Below are positions 60,856-64,000 of a DNA stretch of 64,000 bases, one piece after another (position 1 is the stretch's first letter; each line of letters opens with the position of its first letter). Source of the stretch: Halioglobus maricola (lineage in GTDB: Bacteria; Pseudomonadota; Gammaproteobacteria; Pseudomonadales; Halieaceae); assembly GCF_009388985.1 (NCBI RefSeq), contig NZ_CP036422.1, positions 586,501 to 650,500 of the forward strand, in the 5' to 3' direction. A program made the translations under genes and the position numbers. The notes beneath the pieces are model-generated. The model was not told the origin of the DNA. It searched no databases and saw only the letters and a list, made by a program, of their open reading frames with translations.

Positions 60856-62300
60856 TTCGAGCCCTCCACGATCCAGGTGTCTTTGCTGCCGCCACCCTGG
60901 GAGGAGTTGACCACCAGCGAACCTTTCACCATGGCTACCCGGGTGAGGCCGCCGGGGGTAACCCAGGTGTCCTTGCCGGAAAGAATGAAGGGGCGCAGGT
61001 CCAGATGGCGCGGCTCTACGGTATTGCCGCAATAAGTGGGAGCGGTAGAGAGCGACAGGGTCGGCTGGGCGATATAGTTACGTGGGTTCTCCTCGATCAG
61101 CCTGGCGAACGTCTTGCGCTGTTTGGCGGTGGAGTGAGGGCCCACCATCAGGCCGTAGCCGCCGGATTCGTTGGCGGGCTTGACCACCAGTTTGTCGAGG
61201 TTGGCCAGCACGTAGTCGCGCTCTTTCTCGATCATGCAAAGGTAGGTTTTCACCGAGGCAATACTGGGCTCTTCCTTCAGGTAGTAGCGAATCATGTCGG
61301 GCACGAAAGCGTACACCACCTTGTCGTCGGCGACACCGGCGCCCGGGGCGTTGGCGATGGCTACGTTGCCTTTCTTCCAGGCGCGCATGATGCCCGGCAC
61401 CCCCAGGATGGAGTTGGCGTCAAAGGCCTCCGGGTCGAGAAAGTCGTCGTCGATTCGGCGATAGACCACATCCACACGTTCGGGGCCGTCCACCGTGCGC
61501 ATGTACAGCACGTCATTGTCGTCGACGAACAGGTCGGAGCCCTCGACGAGTTCCGCGCCCATGCCCCGTGCGAGGAAGGAGTGCTCGAAGTAGGCCGAGT
61601 TGTAGATGCCGGGAGTGAGCACCACGATGCAGGGGCGTTTGCGCTCCCTCGGGCTCAGTGAGGCCAGAGTGCGATACAGCTGGGCGGGGTAGTCATCCAC
61701 CGGCTGGATGCTGTAGTTCTCAAACAGTTCGGGGAGTACGCGCTTGGTGATCTCCCGGTTCTCCAGCATGTAGGAGACTCCGGACGGTACCCGCAGGTTG
61801 TCCTCCAGCACGTAGAACTTGCCATCCTTGTCACGTACCAGATCGGTGCCGCAGACATGGGCCCATGCACCAAAACGGGGCGAGATGCCTGCGCATTGGG
61901 GCTTGTAATTGCCGGAGTCCAGAACGATTTCGGCTGGGACAATGCCGTCCTTGAGGATGCGTTGCTTGTTGTAAATGTCGTCAATAAAAGCGTTGAGGGC
62001 TCTGGTGCGCTGGGCAAGGCCCTGGCTCACTCTGCTCCAGTCACGGCCGCCAATCACCCGCGGGATGATGTCGAATGGCCAGGCTCGGTCGATGTTCTGG
62101 CCTTCGGAGTAGATAGTGAATGAGATACCCATGTCGCGGATCGCCAGTTCAGCGGCGTTGCGGCGCGCTTCCATCTCGTCGCGGCTGAGTTTCTGCAGGA
62201 GATTGACGGCCCTGCGGGCTGCCACTCGCGGTTTGCCAGCGTCAGTGATCAATTCGTCAAAAAATGGGCCGGTGTTGTAGGATTTCCAGCTCTTGTTCAT
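60852..62300 (-). CDS. Circularly permuted ATP-grasp type 2 protein
   Basis: First gene of the five-gene operon, 482 residues. Typical blocks are FTIYSEGQNIDRAWPFDIIPR, SYMLENREITKRVLPELF, YMRTVDGPERVDVVYRRIDDDFLDPE, IANAPGAGVADDKVVYAFVP, VVKPANESGGYGLMVGP and the ending GSLVVNSSQGGGSKDTWI. The enzyme is predicted to use ATP to form an amide bond between an acid and an amine. It is divergent from glyA with about 200 bp between. Its substrates are not known. Confidence 0.92.
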   Translation of the reverse strand: MNKSWKSYNTGPFFDELITDAGKPRVAARRAVNLLQKLSRDEMEARRNAAELAIRDMGISFTIYSEGQNIDRAWPFDIIPRVIGGRDWSRVSQGLAQRTRALNAFIDDIYNKQRILKDGIVPAEIVLDSGNYKPQCAGISPRFGAWAHVCGTDLVRDKDGKFYVLEDNLRVPSGVSYMLENREITKRVLPELFENYSIQPVDDYPAQLYRTLASLSPRERKRPCIVVLTPGIYNSAYFEHSFLARGMGAELVEGSDLFVDDNDVLYMRTVDGPERVDVVYRRIDDDFLDPEAFDANSILGVPGIMRAWKKGNVAIANAPGAGVADDKVVYAFVPDMIRYYLKEEPSIASVKTYLCMIEKERDYVLANLDKLVVKPANESGGYGLMVGPHSTAKQRKTFARLIEENPRNYIAQPTLSLSTAPTYCGNTVEPRHLDLRPFILSGKDTWVTPGGLTRVAMVKGSLVVNSSQGGGSKDTWIVEGSK

Positions 62301-62508
62301 GTGTCCCCGCAGTTATTGGTCTAGCCGAGGCATGCAAACGCCGCGCCACTCCTAAGGATATAGACGAAAGCTTTGCAAGGCGCAATTGGACCTTCATCTA
62401 AGCAGACCAATTTTTGGTCATACCTCCTTCTGTAACTGCGCCTTTTTCGTTAAAATGCGCGCCTTTCCAATCGGGGCCACCCCACCATATTTTTTGCGGG
62501 AGACACGC
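62301..62508. promoter_or_regulatory. Divergent region between the ATP-grasp operon and glyA
   Basis: About 210 bp. Toward glyA a TAAAAT box (62451-62456) is followed by the discriminator GCGCGCC; the -35 side is weak (TTCTGT, 17-bp spacing). The start would lie near 62463, leaving about 45 nt of leader with GCGGGAG before the ATG. I see no glycine or SAM riboswitch. The promoter of the ATP-grasp operon must lie here too but is not distinct. Confidence 0.5.
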
Positions 62509-63771
62509 ATGTTTGACAGCAACATGACCATTGAGGGTTTTGACGACGAGATCTTTGCCGCCATTGGTGAAGAGGAGCGCCGCCAGGAAGAGCACATCGA
62601 GCTGATTGCTTCTGAAAACTACACCAGCCCCCGGGTCATCGCGGCGCAGGGTACTGTGCTGACGAACAAGTACGCTGAAGGCTACCCAGGTAAGCGCTAT
62701 TACGGTGGCTGTGAGTATGTCGACAAAGCTGAAGATCTCGCCATCGAGCGGGTCAAGGCCCTGTTTGGCGCCGACTACGCCAATGTGCAGCCGCACTCGG
62801 GTTCGCAAGCTAACTCCGCGGTATTCCTGGCCCTGGTTCAGCCCGGCGACACCATCCTCGGCATGAGTCTGGCCGACGGCGGACACCTGACACACGGTGC
62901 CAAGCCTAACTTCTCCGGTAAAAACTACAACGCCATTCAGTATGGACTGAATGCGGACACCGGTGAGGTGGATTACGACCAGGTAGAAGCCCTGGCGTTG
63001 GAGCATAAGCCAAAAATGATCATTGCCGGCTTCTCTGCCTACTCCCAGGTTATGGACTGGGCGCGGTTCCGCGAGATCGCGGATAAAGTCGGCGCCTACC
63101 TGATGGTCGATATGGCTCATGTGGCTGGCCTGATCGCCGCCGGCGTCTATCCCAACCCGGTGCCCTACGCCGACGTAGTCACATCTACCACGCACAAGAC
63201 CCTGCGCGGCCCTCGCGGCGGCATCATCCTCGCCAAGGCCAACGAGGAGCTGGAAAAGAAATTCAACTCCGCTGTATTCCCCGGTGGCCAGGGCGGACCG
63301 CTGATGCACGTGATCGCGGCCAAGGCCGTATCCTTCAAGGAAGCCGCCAGCCCGGAGTTTGTGGAGTACCAGAAGCAGGTCGTGGTGAACGCCAAAGCCA
63401 TGGCAGCAACCTTTATCGAGCGCGGCATTAATATTGTTTCCGGTGGCACCGAGAACCACCTGATGCTGGTGGATCTGATCGGCAAGGAGTACACCGGCAA
63501 GGACGCGGATGCCGCTCTGGGCGCAGCCAATATCACCGTGAACAAGAATGCGGTGCCCAACGACCCCCGTTCGCCCTTCATTACCTCCGGCCTGCGCGTG
63601 GGAACGCCTGCCATCACCACTCGCGGTTTTGGCGAGGAAGAAACCGTGCAGCTGACCCACTGGATGTGCGATGTACTGGAGTCGCTGGAAAACGGCAACT
63701 CCGAGCAGGTGATTGAGGACGTAAAAGGCAAGGTGCTGGAGATTTGTAGCCGGTTCCCGGTCTACAAGTAA
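62509..63771 (+). CDS. glyA: Serine hydroxymethyltransferase
   Basis: PLP enzyme that converts serine and tetrahydrofolate to glycine and methylene-tetrahydrofolate. The ATG at 62509 after GCGGGAG gives 420 residues ([20 protein letters not shown]), the normal length; the frame is open further upstream but that part is leader. Motifs are [47 protein letters not shown] and the PLP lysine in [15 protein letters not shown] strong terminator follows. Confidence 0.97.
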   Translation: MFDSNMTIEGFDDEIFAAIGEEERRQEEHIELIASENYTSPRVIAAQGTVLTNKYAEGYPGKRYYGGCEYVDKAEDLAIERVKALFGADYANVQPHSGSQANSAVFLALVQPGDTILGMSLADGGHLTHGAKPNFSGKNYNAIQYGLNADTGEVDYDQVEALALEHKPKMIIAGFSAYSQVMDWARFREIADKVGAYLMVDMAHVAGLIAAGVYPNPVPYADVVTSTTHKTLRGPRGGIILAKANEELEKKFNSAVFPGGQGGPLMHVIAAKAVSFKEAASPEFVEYQKQVVVNAKAMAATFIERGINIVSGGTENHLMLVDLIGKEYTGKDADAALGAANITVNKNAVPNDPRSPFITSGLRVGTPAITTRGFGEEETVQLTHWMCDVLESLENGNSEQVIEDVKGKVLEICSRFPVYK

Positions 63772-63789
63772 GCGCTTTACCAGGGTGTG

Positions 63790-63816
63790 AAAAAGGCCGC
63801 TGAAGCGGCCTTTTTT
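63790..63816 (+). terminator. Intrinsic terminator after glyA
   Basis: AAAAA, GGCCGC, a TGAA tetraloop, GCGGCC, then TTTTTT. The stem is short but GC-only with a clean U-tract, 19 bp after the glyA stop. Confidence 0.93.
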
Positions 63817-63855
63817 ATGTTAAAGTTCAGCCACTTAGCCACCGGGGGTTAACCC

Positions 63856-64000
63856 ATGCACTGCCCATTTTGCGCCGCTGAAGACACCAAGGTTATCGAC
63901 TCACGCCTCGTTGCCGAGGGGGACCAGGTGCGTCGCCGCCGCGAGTGCCTGAGCTGCGCTGAACGTTTCACCACCTATGAGGTGGCCGAGTTGGTGATGC
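63856..64000 (+). CDS. nrdR: Transcriptional repressor NrdR (5' part, runs off the window)
   Basis: Only the first 48 codons are present. They encode the complete zinc ribbon ([19 protein letters not shown] and [17 protein letters not shown] with two CxxC pairs) and the beginning of the ATP-cone. NrdR represses ribonucleotide-reductase genes according to ATP/dATP. The glyA-nrdR order is common in gammaproteobacteria, with rib genes usually next. Confidence 0.95.
   Translation, partial: MHCPFCAAEDTKVIDSRLVAEGDQVRRRRECLSCAERFTTYEVAELVM

Noticed and set aside
62301..62508. Possible glycine riboswitch upstream of glyA
   Set aside because: The predicted leader is only about 45 nt and shows none of the conserved glycine-aptamer segments.
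62398..63660. 420-codon open frame on the minus strand opposite glyA
   Set aside because: Fully antisense to a clear serine hydroxymethyltransferase gene, with no recognisable motif; a codon-bias shadow.

Overview
The window is a chromosomal stretch of a free-living gammaproteobacterium. The order rnr-rlmB-rpsF-rpsR-(membrane protein)-rplI-dnaB, the radA/PilZ pair and the glyA-nrdR end match Pseudomonas-like and marine gammaproteobacteria. The moderately high GC, envelope-rich gene set and many secreted proteins suggest a marine Cellvibrionales-type organism, possibly Halieaceae; that placement is inferred from gene order and protein style, not from a search. No insertion sequence, prophage, CRISPR array or rRNA operon was seen.

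Region 1 (1-24.1 kb) is an exopolysaccharide/O-antigen locus. Its left edge (about 1-4.3 kb) is visibly richer in A+T. It holds two UDP-HexNAc dehydrogenases (tviB type and wecC), the 2-epimerase wecB, and the in-place wreck of a tviC-like 4-epimerase between tviB and wecB. A plus-strand operon follows (5.4-12.7 kb): outer-membrane export lipoprotein, Wzz/Wzc-type tyrosine kinase, a membrane J-domain protein, a TPR/jelly-roll protein and an O-antigen-ligase-type polymerase. It converges on the initiating sugar-phosphate transferase wecA. Beyond it lie a secreted metzincin operon with a 56-residue twin-arginine peptide (13.9-17.6 kb), a CpsB-type phosphatase, and nucleotide-sugar genes (gmd, fcl, UDP-glucuronate 4-epimerase, galE). 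A MAPEG protein and a YdcF protein close the region.

Region 2 (24.2-36.1 kb) is mixed envelope and signalling content: a membrane diguanylate cyclase, an AraC-type regulator, an M48 peptidase/LemA pair, a lone PqqD-like protein, a VanX-type dipeptidase, a TPR lipoprotein, a 2-hydroxyacid dehydrogenase with an apparent signal peptide, an EamA transporter, and a secreted protein with nine acidic GADG-type repeats and a C-terminal sorting signal.

Region 3 (36.2-51.3 kb) is core housekeeping: tRNA-Leu(CAG) with a near-consensus promoter, gdhA, rnr, rlmB, the rpsF-rpsR-rplI operon, dnaB, radA, a MapZ-like PilZ protein and a YncE-type propeller. Between dnaB and radA sits an unusual pair: a lambda-P-like helicase-loader homologue and a protein with three DnaT-type domains.

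Region 4 (51.3-64 kb) contains ettA, then a five-gene operon of circularly permuted ATP-grasp, alpha-E and transglutaminase-like proteins (two sets). This is a widely conserved but functionally unresolved predicted peptide-ligase system. glyA follows, and the 5' part of nrdR runs off the end.
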